Source: Batkoa obscura (Eukaryota; Entomophthoromycota; Entomophthoromycetes; Entomophthorales; Batkoaceae). From it: a stretch of 64,000 nucleotides of DNA. The stretch lies in NCBI GenBank assembly GCA_030770535.1, contig JASVEC010000002.1, forward strand, positions 372,001 through 436,000, written 5' to 3'. Positions 23,817-36,672 of the stretch are shown here, piece after piece (within the stretch, counting starts at the first letter, position 1; every line of letters starts with the position of its first letter). The notes under the pieces were generated by a model. That model was not told the DNA's origin, searched no databases, and was given only the letters and a program-made list of their open reading frames with translations. The position numbers and the translations under genes were made by a program.

Positions 23817-24356
23817 CCCTATGTTTTATATTTTTACATTAAAACTCCCATTTCACCAACACAAAAAATTGTATTAATCCGAGTTATGATTAACATTACA
23901 AGCATATTCCTATAAATGCTTATATTAATAACCTCGACCATTTCTTTATTTGTCTTCCAAGAGTTAAAATAGAAACTATAACTATGAATCTGGCTGTGTA
24001 ATAACCTGTTTTATTGATTTTAGCGATAATATGGCCTTAAAATCTAATATTGTTACTAAGTAGTATTTAGCTGTTTTTTTATTAAATCCTCTTCTATACT
24101 TTTTAGGGAATTTTCATTTAATTTTTATCACATAAATTGTATTAGAAATAAAAAGGCTTTAAGTTATAACAACATCGCCTTATCTCCCTTCATTACTTTC
24201 CTTCCTTTTCTGAGTTTTTACAATTTTTTTACATTGCGCGTTAATCATATAAATTAAATAGGTTAATTTTGCTTATTCATATTTAATACTGCTTTTATTA
24301 ATAAATTTAATATTGTATCACTTTAAAAATCGATTTTAGAAAACAATTAATTAAGC

Positions 24357-24464
24357 ATATGGGTATGTATTTTTGTATTTAAGAATTTTACTAGCAATTT
24401 TTCCACTCAAATAGGACTTGAAAAATGGAAAAAGTAATGAAATAAAAAAAAACACCCCAATATA
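24357..24464 (+). mobile_element. MITE-1 copy
   Basis: Plus orientation, full length, minor changes in both TIRs. Confidence 0.85.
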
Positions 24465-25117
24465 GTTACCTATCTAATATGAAATAAAATACTTGGCGTT
24501 TTTGTTTTAAAGTCGAAAAATAAAAATATCAAATTAAATATAATATTTGGACTTTATTTTTCACTGTTATATGAACCTTTGATTATTATATTGTAATATT
24601 GTAATGCGATAAATACAATCCTATTTTTCCAACGATAGTTACTAAACTAAGCAATCTAATTCACTATTTGTCAACCTTAAAATAGTTAATGCTTCGAATC
24701 ATAAAGGTCAATAAGGAGGAAAAATAGATTATGCTTGGTAAGGATTTTTTACGTATTGAGCCAATATACTCATAGGCGCCTTAGACACTGTGATTTATCA
24801 ATATGAGTGTATGCTTGTGTCTGCCTTTCAAGCCAAAACTACATAAAAAAAACTGAGCATAATCATACATTTGCCCACTTCGGGAGATTTGCAGAATATT
24901 ATTTGTGAAATAATTTTTAAAAATTGATGTTTGGAGTTCTACAATTTTAAATTAGTTTATATTGATATTCGGAATTAAAGTAAAGCCCTTTTTTCAAACA
25001 GCGACCATATATTATCTTAACTTTATTTTGAAATGTAAGATTGTTTCTAAAGTAATTTCTCTTTTTGGGCAAATTCACTATCACAAGGATACAAAATTGC
25101 TATGGTTAAGCTTTTTT

Positions 25118-25219
25118 ATATAGGGATCCATTTTTTGTTTAAGAATTTATAAATAATTTTTCCACTCAAGCAATGTTTAAGAAATGAAAAAAGTGATGAA
25201 ATAAAAAACACCCTCATAT
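25118..25219 (+). mobile_element. MITE-1 copy, diverged
   Basis: Plus orientation; core altered (CAAGCAATGTTTAAGAAATG) and left end worn. Confidence 0.7.
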
Positions 25220-25663
25220 GACTTTTCTTAAATATAAAAGCACCTATTATAATTAGCAGTCTTTTCATTATTTTTGCCCCAAAAAGGAGATTACTTTAGA
25301 AATAATCTGGGGCCTCCTCTAGTGTAGCTGTAGCCATCCGCTATAAAAAATTTCTTTAAAACATAATGTCTTAAATTAATTTTTATTGCTTCTAAAATTT
25401 AGATCTTATTAAAAAATTAGTTTTAATAACAAACCAAGATCGGCCCCATCCAGAAAAAACAAAAGTAAGATGGTGGAGAAAAAAATATCAACACCAAAGT
25501 TTTGAACTAATTTACTGGATTGCCTAAATTTTTAAAAAAAGGTGGAGATTAAAATTTAATTTAAGATTGTTTTGAATTGATATTTCTCAAAAACTACGCC
25601 ACAATATTTTGATTTAAAATAAATTTTCATTCATAATCTTTCTTCACAACGTTAACTTTTAAA

Positions 25664-26822
25664 ATGGATTTGAGTCATAACTATTTTTTAAAAGATAATT
25701 ATTTAGCCACCACTTTGGTGTTTACCGTGCTTTATCAATTATCCTTTTTTGCGGTTGCGTATGTTAATAAATTTGATAAAGTAACTGATTTTGCTGGGGG
25801 TTCAAATTTTGTACTTTTGGCGGGGTTAACTTTTTTTTTGAATCAAGTATATTTTGTATAAAGATATCTTATATAGATTAATAATATTTTTCATGAAATT
25901 TAGAATCAAACTCCAAGAAGCCAATTAGCTACTATTGCAATTATATTATGGGGAATTAGAATCAGTGGTAATCATCTTTTCATTTGATCTTTATTATGTA
26001 ATATTTGACCTTAGGTTTTTTGTTATATCGAATCTTAAAAACTGAAGAAGACAAAAGATTTGACGAGTTACGCAACGATTTTTGGAAATTTTTAGGGTTT
26101 TGGATCTTTCAAATGGCTTGGGTTTGGACTGTCTCATTACCTGTAACTGTTGTTAATTTAGAAGCCAGTTATACTCCAGACCCTCCTTTAAATTTGACAA
26201 CAGATATCTTAGGAATTTTGATGTTTTTAGCTGGTCTCATTATCGAAACTAGTAAATTAATATTCTTATACTTTACAATCTTTACTAACAATATTTACCT
26301 AATAGTATCAGATATTGAAAAAGTATTAACTAATAATTTCATTTATGTTTAAATATATACTAATATTTATATTTTAGTTCATGCACCGTGAAAGTAAACC
26401 TAAGCCTACCCAAATATTAAACTCAGGATTATGGAAATATTCTAGACATCCTAACTATTTTGGAGAAATTTTATTATGGTAATTTTCAGACTTATAATCG
26501 AAACCAAAATTAAACAATACTTTGAAGGTGGGGAATTTACGTATTCAGCTTACCAATAACAAGCGAAACTGGAGTTTTAACCATCTCAAGTCCTCTTTTT
26601 ATCACTTTGTTGCTGCTTTTTGTCAGTGGAATACCTTTAAGCGAACCCAACATGGAAAAGAAATTCATTGATGCTGGAAAACAAAGCGAATATATTGAAT
26701 ATATTGACAAAACCAGCCCGCTTATCCCTCTACCAAACATGGTTTATAAATCTTTACCAAGATGGACTAAGTTTGCTTTATTTGAATTTCCCATGTATCG
26801 TTATAAACAAAAGGCCGATTAA
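25664..26822 (+). CDS. DUF1295 / steroid 5-alpha-reductase-like membrane protein, six exons
   Basis: Multi-span membrane protein of the DUF1295 family, related to sterol and steroid reductases; its substrate is unknown. Exons 25664-25846, 25904-25967, 26015-26251, 26306-26322, 26378-26478 and 26528-26822 give 897 nt, 298 aa. Seen: hydrophobic spans from residue 15 on, [29 protein letters not shown], and the family signature [13 protein letters not shown], followed by a last hydrophobic span and a basic tail (YRYKQKAD). The fourth exon is only 17 nt: it supplies ISDIEK between LIIET and FMHRESKP, restoring a segment that family members have. Without it the frame fails. The introns are short (46-57 nt), with GT..AG ends. 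No TATA box was evident. Confidence 0.88.
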
Positions 26823-27903
26823 ACATGATATCATGTACTGATATAAGCTCAAATAGTGTATATTTATAGTATAATACTATGTTTCCAACTCTTCACCATT
26901 TACTTTTTAAAAGGACATAATAAAATTGTAAATTATTACTTTGTTTTTTGTGTGAGTAATTTATATTTCAAAATAAAAAGTGGATTTATAATGAAAATGT
27001 CTATATGTAGTATGATTTGTATTAAAGGAACTTGACATTTTATAAAATTGAATATAAACAAAAGCATCAAAAATAGTTATAGTACTTTAAAAAATCTTTG
27101 GTGGATTTTAAAACCTTTCAAAGTCTCAAGTGTTTTAAAAATGAAAAAGAACCGAAGGAAATTAAGAGTCAAAGTAGATAAAGGCAGAAAGAGGAATTGA
27201 TAAAAAAATTGTGATTATTAGACATTACAACAATATATTTGTTTAAAAAATTTGAGAATTTTGAAGGGTTTATATATAAAGTATCGTAATAATATTTGAA
27301 AGTTTTAAAAATTATTTGGTGGATAATTTCAACTATGGCATCTTTAACAAGCTAGCTCTCTTTAATGTGGAACCTATCCTTTGGCCTTACTAAGGCCCAA
27401 ACCTCAAACCTCGGAACTTAAATCGGGACAGTCAAAATAAGAACTTAATAAAGGAATTATGATTGTCTAAAAGTTCTTAAGTTAGGAGTTTTGTTTAAAT
27501 ATTTGTTATTACTCTTTCGATTTAAAAAAGGAGAGTTTTTTTGGTTTCATTTTTCTGTTTTTTACTGTTGAATGGAAAAATTGCTAATAAAATTCTTAAA
27601 CAAAAAGGCACATTCCGTATGGATTCTGTCTAAATTGGAAAAGTAATGGATGGGTTAATTCTATCAGCGATGTTGTAATCTTTTCAATCAAATAAATATT
27701 ACAAGGCCTCTTATTCTAAAAAACTCATCAAAATATAAAAATTTCGGACTTACATAGAATATTCAAAGCTAAAATAAAAAACTTAACCCCAACTTTTCCA
27801 AAGATATTATTAATCAGAATTATATTACGTGAAGAACTAATGCATGATGTTTTTATTAATAATAATGGGTATGGCGATATATAATATTTAAATAGGGCTA
27901 CTA
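26823..27903. other. Intergenic, one degenerate MITE-1
   Basis: Contains a worn MITE-1 (27530) and a small near-palindrome TTTGGCCTTACTAAGGCCCAA at about 27380-27401. No gene seen. Confidence 0.55.
27530..27621 (-). mobile_element. MITE-1 copy, degenerate
   Basis: Minus orientation; the core is recognisable (TTTACTGTTGAATGGAAAAA, TTGCTAATAAAATTCTTAAA) but both TIRs are damaged and about 12 bp are lost. Confidence 0.6.
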
Positions 27904-29100
<1,197 letters not shown>

Positions 29101-29586
29101 TTAAGTCTTTTCATAAAATCTAAGGGTATCCTATTAATAGTTGTGAGTTAATTTTTATCATCAGATCTTCTTAAATATAAAGCTCCTGTTTATTTAAATT
29201 TTTAGTTCTGTATATGCAACTTTTTTATACATATACTAGAAAGTTATTAAAAGGACTTAAATAACACAAATTTACAAATATGTTATAGATACATTTAAAA
29301 TCCAAGTCTACAAAAAAACTAACTTATAGTTTGTTAATAAAATAGCCTGTTTTTGCTTCAATACAGAGTTTTGTAGAAGATATACAGTAGCTAATATCAA
29401 CCGTGTTGCATTTATTGGCTGATTATAGTTAAAAGGTTATGAACTGCTTTAAAACTCATAAGCGTGGGTTTGTTTAGAACATTGGGATTTTGTTAAAGGT
29501 AAAGGTAGAGATTTGAAAATTTACAACAACAGTGTTATCACAATACACAACTTAATATTGATTTAATGATTAAATTTCATTTTCAA

Positions 29587-29697
29587 TATATGAGGATATA
29601 TTTTTTTTATTTAAGGATTTTATTAACAATTATTCTACTTAAATAACGCTTAAAAAACCGAAAAAGTGGTGAAGCCAAAAAAACACTCCCAGATATA
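29587..29697 (+). mobile_element. MITE-1 copy
   Basis: Plus orientation, full length, several substitutions in the right TIR. Confidence 0.8.
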
Positions 29698-29879
29698 AAC
29701 GCATGGATTTACAGATTTTAATAATCAAAAATATTCCGTTTAAATATTGTATAGTTGAATTACTATATGACATTTTTATAGTTTCTGATAAAAAATAAGA
29801 TTCCTTGGATTATCTATTGTTATTGTCATTAATCCCTACCTACATATCGTTTTCTTTCAAATGACCACACAATAAAATC

Positions 29880-31250
29880 AAACTGACGTTTTAGATTTAA
29901 TATTTGATGACAGTCCAATAGATTATATTGCACAAATATTAAATACTAAGTATTTAAAGTGCTTAAAGCTAATTTTTCTTTATTAGATCTAGTATTAAGT
30001 AAAAGTTTGAATTTGTTAAATATATATAATGAAAGTCATCAAATTGCTCCTTATAGCTATATTCATAGGCGTTTATCTGGACTATCTACTTATACCTTTA
30101 AATAACAAATGAGCACTCAAAGTTTAGTCTTTTACCTTTTGGAGCAAATTTTTTAAGCATTGTATATGGGAAGTCTGGAATTAGAAGAAAATCAGGCTAC
30201 TATTGATATTTTAAATATTTAGGTTATATCCAAGTTGGTGTTAGTATATGGGGGTGTTTTTTTGGTTTCATTATTTTTTCCATCTTTTAAGCGTTATTTG
30301 AGTGGAGGAATTCCTATAAAATTCTCAAACAATAAATACATCCCCATATATACTAATGATTGAAAAGTAAAGAATCCCAATCTGGATTTAACTTATAAAA
30401 TTTATGTTGACAGAGTTGAAAAAGCAGGCCTTAAAACTCATCTTTTATTACAAAGCAATATAACCTCATTAAAAAAGACACAAAGATTAGCAAAGGTATT
30501 AATTTGATAAAATCAAAAGACTTTGCCTTTGTAGCTTCAGAAAAATGTTTTAGAAGGGCCCCAGTTATGTTAATATTCCTGCTTAACAAAACGTTGCTAA
30601 TAAAAAAAAGAAGAAAATACTAAAAACCAGGAACTTTAGTACTTTTTGCGGTAAGTAGAAGCATTTCTGTTGAAATGGTTAGCGGAAAAACCATCCCACA
30701 GACATAAAATTCTGCTAATAAAGAGAGAAATACAGTAATTACTATAAGAACTTAGTCCCCTATTAGAAGAAAAGAAGATAAAATATTCAATTTAAAAGCT
30801 CAAGCCCTTATTAAGTAAGAGAAAAAATCAGTTACTTTAGAAAACGGAAATAATTTTGGTGTAGAATCAAGTTTTTCAGTAACCAACTTTGAAAATACTA
30901 CTGGACTAAAATGGTAATAAGGGCTCTCAGCTCATAAGAGGTGATATAAGAGTTTATCGCCCAGCCCATACTTCAGAAAGTTCGACCAAGAGTTGCCTGA
31001 AATAACAAAGAAATCTCTAATTATAACAGATTGTGCACTCTGAGTTCTCCAAGATGGGAAATTTGTAGGATCTTGATCTGAAGGCAAAATTGAAACAGCT
31101 CTTTATATTTGAATTTATTATAACCAAGTTAAATAAACGATTATTTGTAGTTGGATTAGCAATATAATGAAACATTTTAGTTAAACTAAATATTGATGTT
31201 AAGTTTTGTGTTACGATTTCAACATAATTCAATGCTAAACCTTGAGCTAT
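29880..31250 (+). pseudogene. Eroded coding-like sequence, family not recognised
   Basis: Several stretches read like protein on the plus strand, for example SPIDYIAQILNTKYLK and HQIAPYSYIHRRLSGLSTYT (about 29915-30100), NLDLTYKIYVDRVEKAGLKT (about 30380-30440), and LENGNNFGVESSFSVTNFEN (about 30835-30900). No single long frame is left and many breaks lie between them. A MITE-1 at 30245 interrupts the tract. It may be one old gene or parts of several; I cannot name a family. Confidence 0.3.
30245..30350 (-). mobile_element. MITE-1 copy, close to consensus
   Basis: Minus orientation; TATATGGGGGTG start and ACATCCCCATATA end, inserted in the eroded coding tract. Confidence 0.88.
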
Positions 31251-31395
31251 TGCTTCAAAGTTTATAGTGATATATATATAACTTTAAATATGATAGTACT
31301 CCAGCCTAGTACTTTCGGATTTGTTTTTAGTAACCATCTACCAAAAGAATCGAAATCATAAATCTAATATTCTTTAAGCCGATAGCTTTTTCTAG

Positions 31396-31471
31396 CCCTT
31401 TGAGTATTGGACACCTTGAGAATTCTATTTGATTAGATCAGCTTTTTTTATGAAACTCAATCCTCAAAGGG
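31396..31471. mobile_element. MITE-2, second copy
   Basis: 76 bp with ends CCCTTTGAGTATTGGA and, reverse-complemented, CCCTTTGAGGATTGAG (13 of 16 matching). The flanks are CTAG and TCAA, which could be worn TTAA sites. The ends match those of the 7767 element. Confidence 0.5.
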
Positions 31472-32079
31472 TCAATAAGATATACTGAAAACAAGATTCA
31501 GGTTAAAAAGCTCAATTTCCCTTCTTTTTAAGCAACCAATTTGTAAGTTTCCAAGGCTAATTTAAAAATCAAATTCAACCCACATTCAAATGCAACTAAA
31601 AATTCGACACTCCTTAAGGTTGGCACAATTTTTAATCAAATTTTAGACAAAAAGGCCAAAGTTTGATTAATTTAATTGATATATTAAATCCCTTTAGTTC
31701 TAGATTTAACCTGTTTATCACCATTAAGTGATGGTATTAATAATTAAGTTTAATAAATTGAAAATCTAACTTTAGTTTATCTGTTTGTATTGATATTGTA
31801 TATTTTATTAAAAATTGATCTTTATTATAATAATTTAATTCACAAACCTCTGTAAAGTATATTCTATTTTAAATAAAGTGGTTTTTGTTAGCGCATAATT
31901 AAAAGAATAAGGAAAATACTTTTTATAATGATAAGAGAAACAAAAAATAAGAAACAAAAAATAAAAAATAACATTGTCGCATAATAACAAAAACATTTAA
32001 TAAGTGAATAGAGAAGAGGGATTACATTCAATGTAAAACAAAAAAGGGATTAATGAAATAAAACGGTATAAATTCGCTA

Positions 32080-32331
32080 TTAATTTGAGAAGCTTTTGAA
32101 TCTGGATAATACTGTCTTATTTTTTGTTCCCTTCTTGTTGATGCCTTGATCATCTTTAGCATAAACTTTGTTTTTATTTAAATTCAAATAAGTCCCGTCT
32201 TTATAATTTTTTTCATAATATTGTGAACTACGAGAATTAAAATCTGATGCTCCAGTCCTCCTTTTAGTGTATTTACCTACATCGCTGTTTAAATACATGT
32301 ACTTGTCTTTTACCCATTCTACTAAACCCAT
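32080..32331 (-). CDS. Orphan 83-aa basic protein with MG start
   Basis: No family recognised. A single exon, starting MGLVEWVKDKYMYLNSDVGK and ending RFKSFSN; rich in Lys, Asn, Tyr and Gly and strongly basic throughout (KYTKRRTGAS, NKKGTKNKT). Gly2 could be an N-myristoylation site, but residues 3-6 are not a strong match. There is no signal peptide or membrane span. A TATA box about 90 bp upstream and the absence of competing frames support it. It sits in gene-poor sequence, so a lineage-specific gene is likely; a chance frame cannot be excluded. Confidence 0.5.
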   Translation of the reverse strand: MGLVEWVKDKYMYLNSDVGKYTKRRTGASDFNSRSSQYYEKNYKDGTYLNLNKNKVYAKDDQGINKKGTKNKTVLSRFKSFSN

Positions 32332-32420
32332 TTTTTTTACTATTATTTTTTAAGGCTACTTTTGGTTGTTAAATAAAAATATTTAGCTAAAGTTAGTTCT
32401 CCTTAATTTTTCTCCTTCCT

Positions 32421-32427
32421 TTATATA
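32421..32427 (-). promoter_or_regulatory. TATA box of the 83-aa gene
   Basis: GTATATAAAGG on the minus strand about 90 bp before the ATG at 32331. Confidence 0.5.
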
Positions 32428-33810
32428 CTTTTTCTTTGATCGATTTTATAAGCAAACCATAAAAATAAAAACCGTATGTAATTGGCTTATTTTTCAAGCT
32501 GGATTGTTGAAATACCAGCTAAAATTAGCAATTCTAGCTGAATAGAATAACATTCTTTTTGATTAGCTATCAAAAATATTTTTATTGCTTTATTGGCTAT
32601 TCATCCCCTGTTGGTGCTTCTTTTGGAGTACTTTTATTCCAGGATTTTATTGACCTTAGTTCTTGGATTGCTCAATTATTCTCTAATTAAGTAAGCTTCT
32701 TTTTATTTTTATCATAGATAACATTAATAAGTTATTAATAGTTTTATAAGATTTTGAATAAACTATTTAAAAATAATACTCGTTAAATTTTCTCTACTAC
32801 CGCTTTCTCTTTCACAGATTCTATTTTGTAAGGACTATATAAAATTTTACAGTGAATTTGTTGATTATAAATTTATTTTTAATTCTTATTAAGCAAAAAA
32901 ATATAATTATGAACATCCAATAGTCAAGCATTTTGTAATATATTGCTTTTTGTACCGCAAAATAAAAAACTCAAGTGCTTTGCCTAATAAATAAATTCCT
33001 TGTTTGAAATCAACATTGTGAAAATATATAAATATTTTTAGTAAATATTAATTTATATATGGATACTTAGGTAGTGTCATAATAAAAGATCGAATTGAAC
33101 TATAATACTATATCTATATTTATATTTATTCGTTTCCTTTTATTAAATAACTTCAAGCCTAATAGAAATAATTAGTTTTACATTAGAAATAAAATTTAGA
33201 AATTAATGTGTTGACTATTCTATTATTAAGTAAAAAATATTAATCCTTATAGTCACATTTATTTTAAAATTCTATAGAAATAGTATACTATTTTAAGTTC
33301 ATTGTATACAATATATCATTCTGTGTAATTTTTTTAAATAGTTTGCAATTGCAAAGCAGTAATAATTATTAAAGGACTTTTTAACGTGACTATTCTTTTA
33401 AGTTTTGTAATACAAAATATAATTTTTATTATTTTGGCTTAGGAAATATATCAAATGCCATTACTGTTTACTTCAAGAAATGTAGTCTCCTATTTCTGAC
33501 TGCATTATTACACTATAGCAATTCCTTTCGTTAGAGCATTCGAAAACAAATCCTATAACTTGCTCTTTAACCACATACGCTGTATTATTTGTACACTTTA
33601 TATATTTTTATGTGTAAGTTCAACAGACCTTTATTCAAATATAACATTTATTTACTTTATATATTAAATGTTTATCCTAAAAGGCAAGCCTACGTGTAGA
33701 GACTGTATCAGTTAATTAATAGAAGCAATTGTCCTCTACTAAAATTCACCTTTGAGCACATGGGTCCATATGTAGTCCGTGCCTCATGTTAAAATATCTT
33801 AGCTTAACAA

Positions 33811-33839
33811 TATATAAAAAGGAGAACGATATGACGTCA
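33811..33839 (+). promoter_or_regulatory. TATA box followed by a palindromic CRE (TGACGTCA)
   Basis: TATATAAAAAGG at 33811 and the full 8-bp CRE palindrome TGACGTCA at 33832-33839, about 225 bp before the GPI-PLD start. TGACGTCA is the classical site for ATF/CREB-type bZIP factors. With four G/C bases in a perfect octamer it is rare by chance in DNA this AT-rich. Whether it serves the GPI-PLD gene is inference. Confidence 0.5.
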
Positions 33840-34063
33840 CATATTTAGTCTTGAATTTAAAAGATAATAATTCGATTCAATTCATTTTATAAATTAACAT
33901 CTTTGTTTTTATAAATAACTTGAGATAACAATTACAAGTGATCTAATAAAAATAATAAATGATCTCATCAATCAGAGGAATGAAAAATATTAAAAACCAA
34001 GGTTATTAAAGCACATAATAGGATAAAAACTCAAAATATTTTTTTTACTTTTTGTCTTGAATA

Positions 34064-36672
34064 ATGATATTTTATTTCTATTTATTAGTCCATCTTTGTT
34101 TATCAATTATAACTTGCTGTGGTGTTACAACACATATATTAGTAGGCGAAATAGCAAGAAGGGAGCTTGGTGATTACGTCAGAACTATAATTAAAAATAA
34201 CCTTAATGCTTTTCAAGCTGGTTCTTTTTTTCCAGATTGGGGTTATATTTGCAATGGTTTTAGAGAAGAAGGAGAATCAGGTATGGATTTAATGTAAATA
34301 AAGTGGAAACTAATAACTATTTAGCACATTGGCCGCCCTTTTATTTTAACAGTATTGAACATATAAGACTAAACTATCCTAATGATGTCATGAAGTTTCA
34401 AAATAAACAAAAAACAAGCAAAGGATTTGAAGTCATATTTTCATTTTTAATGGGAGCTATTAACCATGGAGTTGATGATGTATTATGGCATGGTCTAGAC
34501 AATCAAAGCAATAGTATGATTAATTCATTAGCGGAAATGAACTGGAAAGGCGATTCTTATAAAGCGCATAAGATTGCAGATTTAGGAGGCGATATTATTG
34601 CAGCTCATGCATTAAATTTGTATTTTTTAAAGGTAAGAAATTAAAGTGATTAAAATATAATTAAATATCTAAACCTTTAAGTCATCCTGGAATATTCCAT
34701 CAAAAGATATCATTCAAATTTATAAACGAATGGGCTATAATCGAGTTAACTGGTTCAATTTAAATCGTTGTTTAAGTATTGGATTAGCTGCAGGGCAAGC
34801 AACGAAGTATAGTGGAAGGAGATTATTAGGTAGGTTTGATACAAATAAGGTAATTTAAACCAATTCAATATTACTTAGCAATAATTTGTGTTATTAGTCT
34901 CCTTTTTTACTTAATAACTATTTTACACACTACCATGGGGGTAAGTACAAATTTAACTATTATGATTATAAATATTGAGAATATTTTTTATCATTTAATA
35001 GGCATATTAAATATGGCAAATCGAGTTGTTCATTGTTGGAATGACACTATTGGTCTATTAAATAATAATATTAGCCCATCTTCATTTTGTAGTCAAGTAT
35101 TTAATCAAAATAATGCATTAAATAATAACAAACACAATAGTCGTCAAATTAAATTTAACAATAAGAGTAATAATAAGTTGAAAGGTATAGTAAACATTAA
35201 TCATAGACATTATGATGTTATCCAATACAACAGTGATAATAGCGGTGAAGCAATACATAATAATACAACTAATAATAATGAAATGTTATATAACAGCAAT
35301 CAGAAAATACAATGTAAGGTTAATAAGAAATACCAGCAAATAATATGGAATGACTTGAATTATAACGGGTTTGGGAAAAGTGTACAAGTTATAAACAAAA
35401 AGAATAAGAAATATTTAATAGTAAGTAGCCCATATAACTATAATAATTTCAACAGTAGTGGAATGATTACTATTTATGATGTTAATTCAAATTTCAAAGT
35501 ATTATTTAAAATTAATTCAGCTCATTTTGATACCAATTTTGCAAGTAATATGTTGGTTTTAGATTTCAATAACGATTCTATATTAGATTTAATCATTGCT
35601 TCCCCTAAATTAAACCAATTACTAATTTATTATGGTAATAACAATAACAATACAATATTAGATAGCAAGCCAATTTTATGGAATGTTAATTTTGATCTGA
35701 ACTATCAAATTGGGGATGAATTAATTAAAGTAGTCATTAAAAATTCAAACCAGCAAACCCAAGAAAAAATGATGATAGCAAGCTTAATAAACAAGCAAAA
35801 TAATAATGAAGTTATATTATATGGTAAAAATATAATTAACAATAAAGAATGGCACCTAAAGAGTAGCTATTTTGAACATTATATAAATAGCAAAATAAAT
35901 ATCGAATACCTGTATTTAAAGGATCAACATTATTTTGTTTTATCTTATTCTAATGCCGAGTTTAAAGGAGCTTTGTTTTTAGTTCAACTAGACTCGGATT
36001 TCATCCCTATTAGTGATACACTCATTCCTTTAACTTTTGGTAGTGAAATGTTTGCTTCTTTTGGTTACGATTTTGTTATTTGGGAAACTAATTTTGATTC
36101 ATTTACTTTAATTGTTTCTTCTACTACCAAGGTAATGCATTGATATATAGTATCAAATGAAAAAAGTACTAATATTTTATTTAAAGAGCAATGGTAAAGA
36201 GAATTCTATCCAAAGTGGAGAAATTGAAGCAATTAAATATTCAATAAATTCAAACAATCAAGTTGAACTACAATTTCAAAAAAGAATATTAAAATTAAAA
36301 GAAAATTATAACAACCTTGGGAATCAACTAATCAAATTAGATGAGAATACACTTTTGATTTCAAATCCAAATTCATTAGGTGAAAAAGGCTCATTAATTG
36401 TATTAAATTTATCTACTTCTCTTAATTTATTCAATGTTAATTGTATTACTACCGATTTTGAATTGGGTCAGTTTTCAAGTAATGTGTTGCTTGTCAATCA
36501 ATCTTTATATGTTGTAGCTTCTAATGCTTATAAAATTGCCAAAAAGGAGGATGTTGGGGATTATGAGTAAGATTTATTTTGTTTAATAATAACCGTCTTA
36601 ATAATATTTTATAGTAATACACTTCCATCTGGTGCTGTCTTTTATTGGAAAAATTGGAAAGATTTATTGTGA
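34064..36672 (+). CDS. GPI-specific phospholipase D homologue, seven exons
   Basis: Secreted enzyme of the GPLD1 type, which cleaves glycosylphosphatidylinositol anchors. Exons 34064-34280, 34325-34632, 34682-34849, 34898-34940, 35002-36131, 36187-36566 and 36615-36672 total 2304 nt, 767 aa (human GPLD1 840). Residues 1-19 form a signal peptide; the mature start CCGVTTHILVGEIARRE matches the zinc-dependent phospholipase C domain, with likely zinc ligands in AFQAGSFFPDWGY, AHWPPFYFNS, MGAINHGVDDVLWHGL and ADLGGDIIAAHALN. From about residue 350 come FG-GAP repeats of a beta-propeller: NGFGKSVQVI, a calcium-type loop LDFNNDSILDLIIASP, NNLGNQLIKLDENTLLISNP and a last repeat ending LPSGAVFYWKNWKDLL. 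An Asn-rich insert (NNNNKLKG-like runs, about 265-330) links the two parts. Intron 1 is only 44 nt. Confidence 0.9.

Larger units (their letters stand above)
23769..25663. other. Intergenic with two MITE-1 copies and a GC-richer patch
   Basis: MITE-1 copies at 24357 and 25118. A patch at about 24750-24890 is richer in GC than its surroundings and can fold (ATATACTCATA pairs with TATGAGTGTAT), but I cannot match it to any RNA family. Confidence 0.5.
29101..32079. other. Gene-poor stretch with two MITE-1, one MITE-2 and coding fossils
   Basis: MITE-1 at 29587 and 30245, MITE-2 at 31396, and stretches of eroded coding-like sequence at about 29880-31250 described separately. The rest is AT-rich and unremarkable. 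Confidence 0.5.
32332..34063. other. Intergenic, divergent promoters, nothing else recognised
   Basis: Lies between the divergent 83-aa and GPI-PLD genes. It contains a TATA box for the first and a TATA plus CRE pair toward the second; no MITE copies. Confidence 0.55.

Noticed and set aside
27380-27401. Near-palindrome TTTGGCCTTACTAAGGCCCAA
   Set aside because: Short, single, with an unpaired base; no clear role or repeat copies seen.
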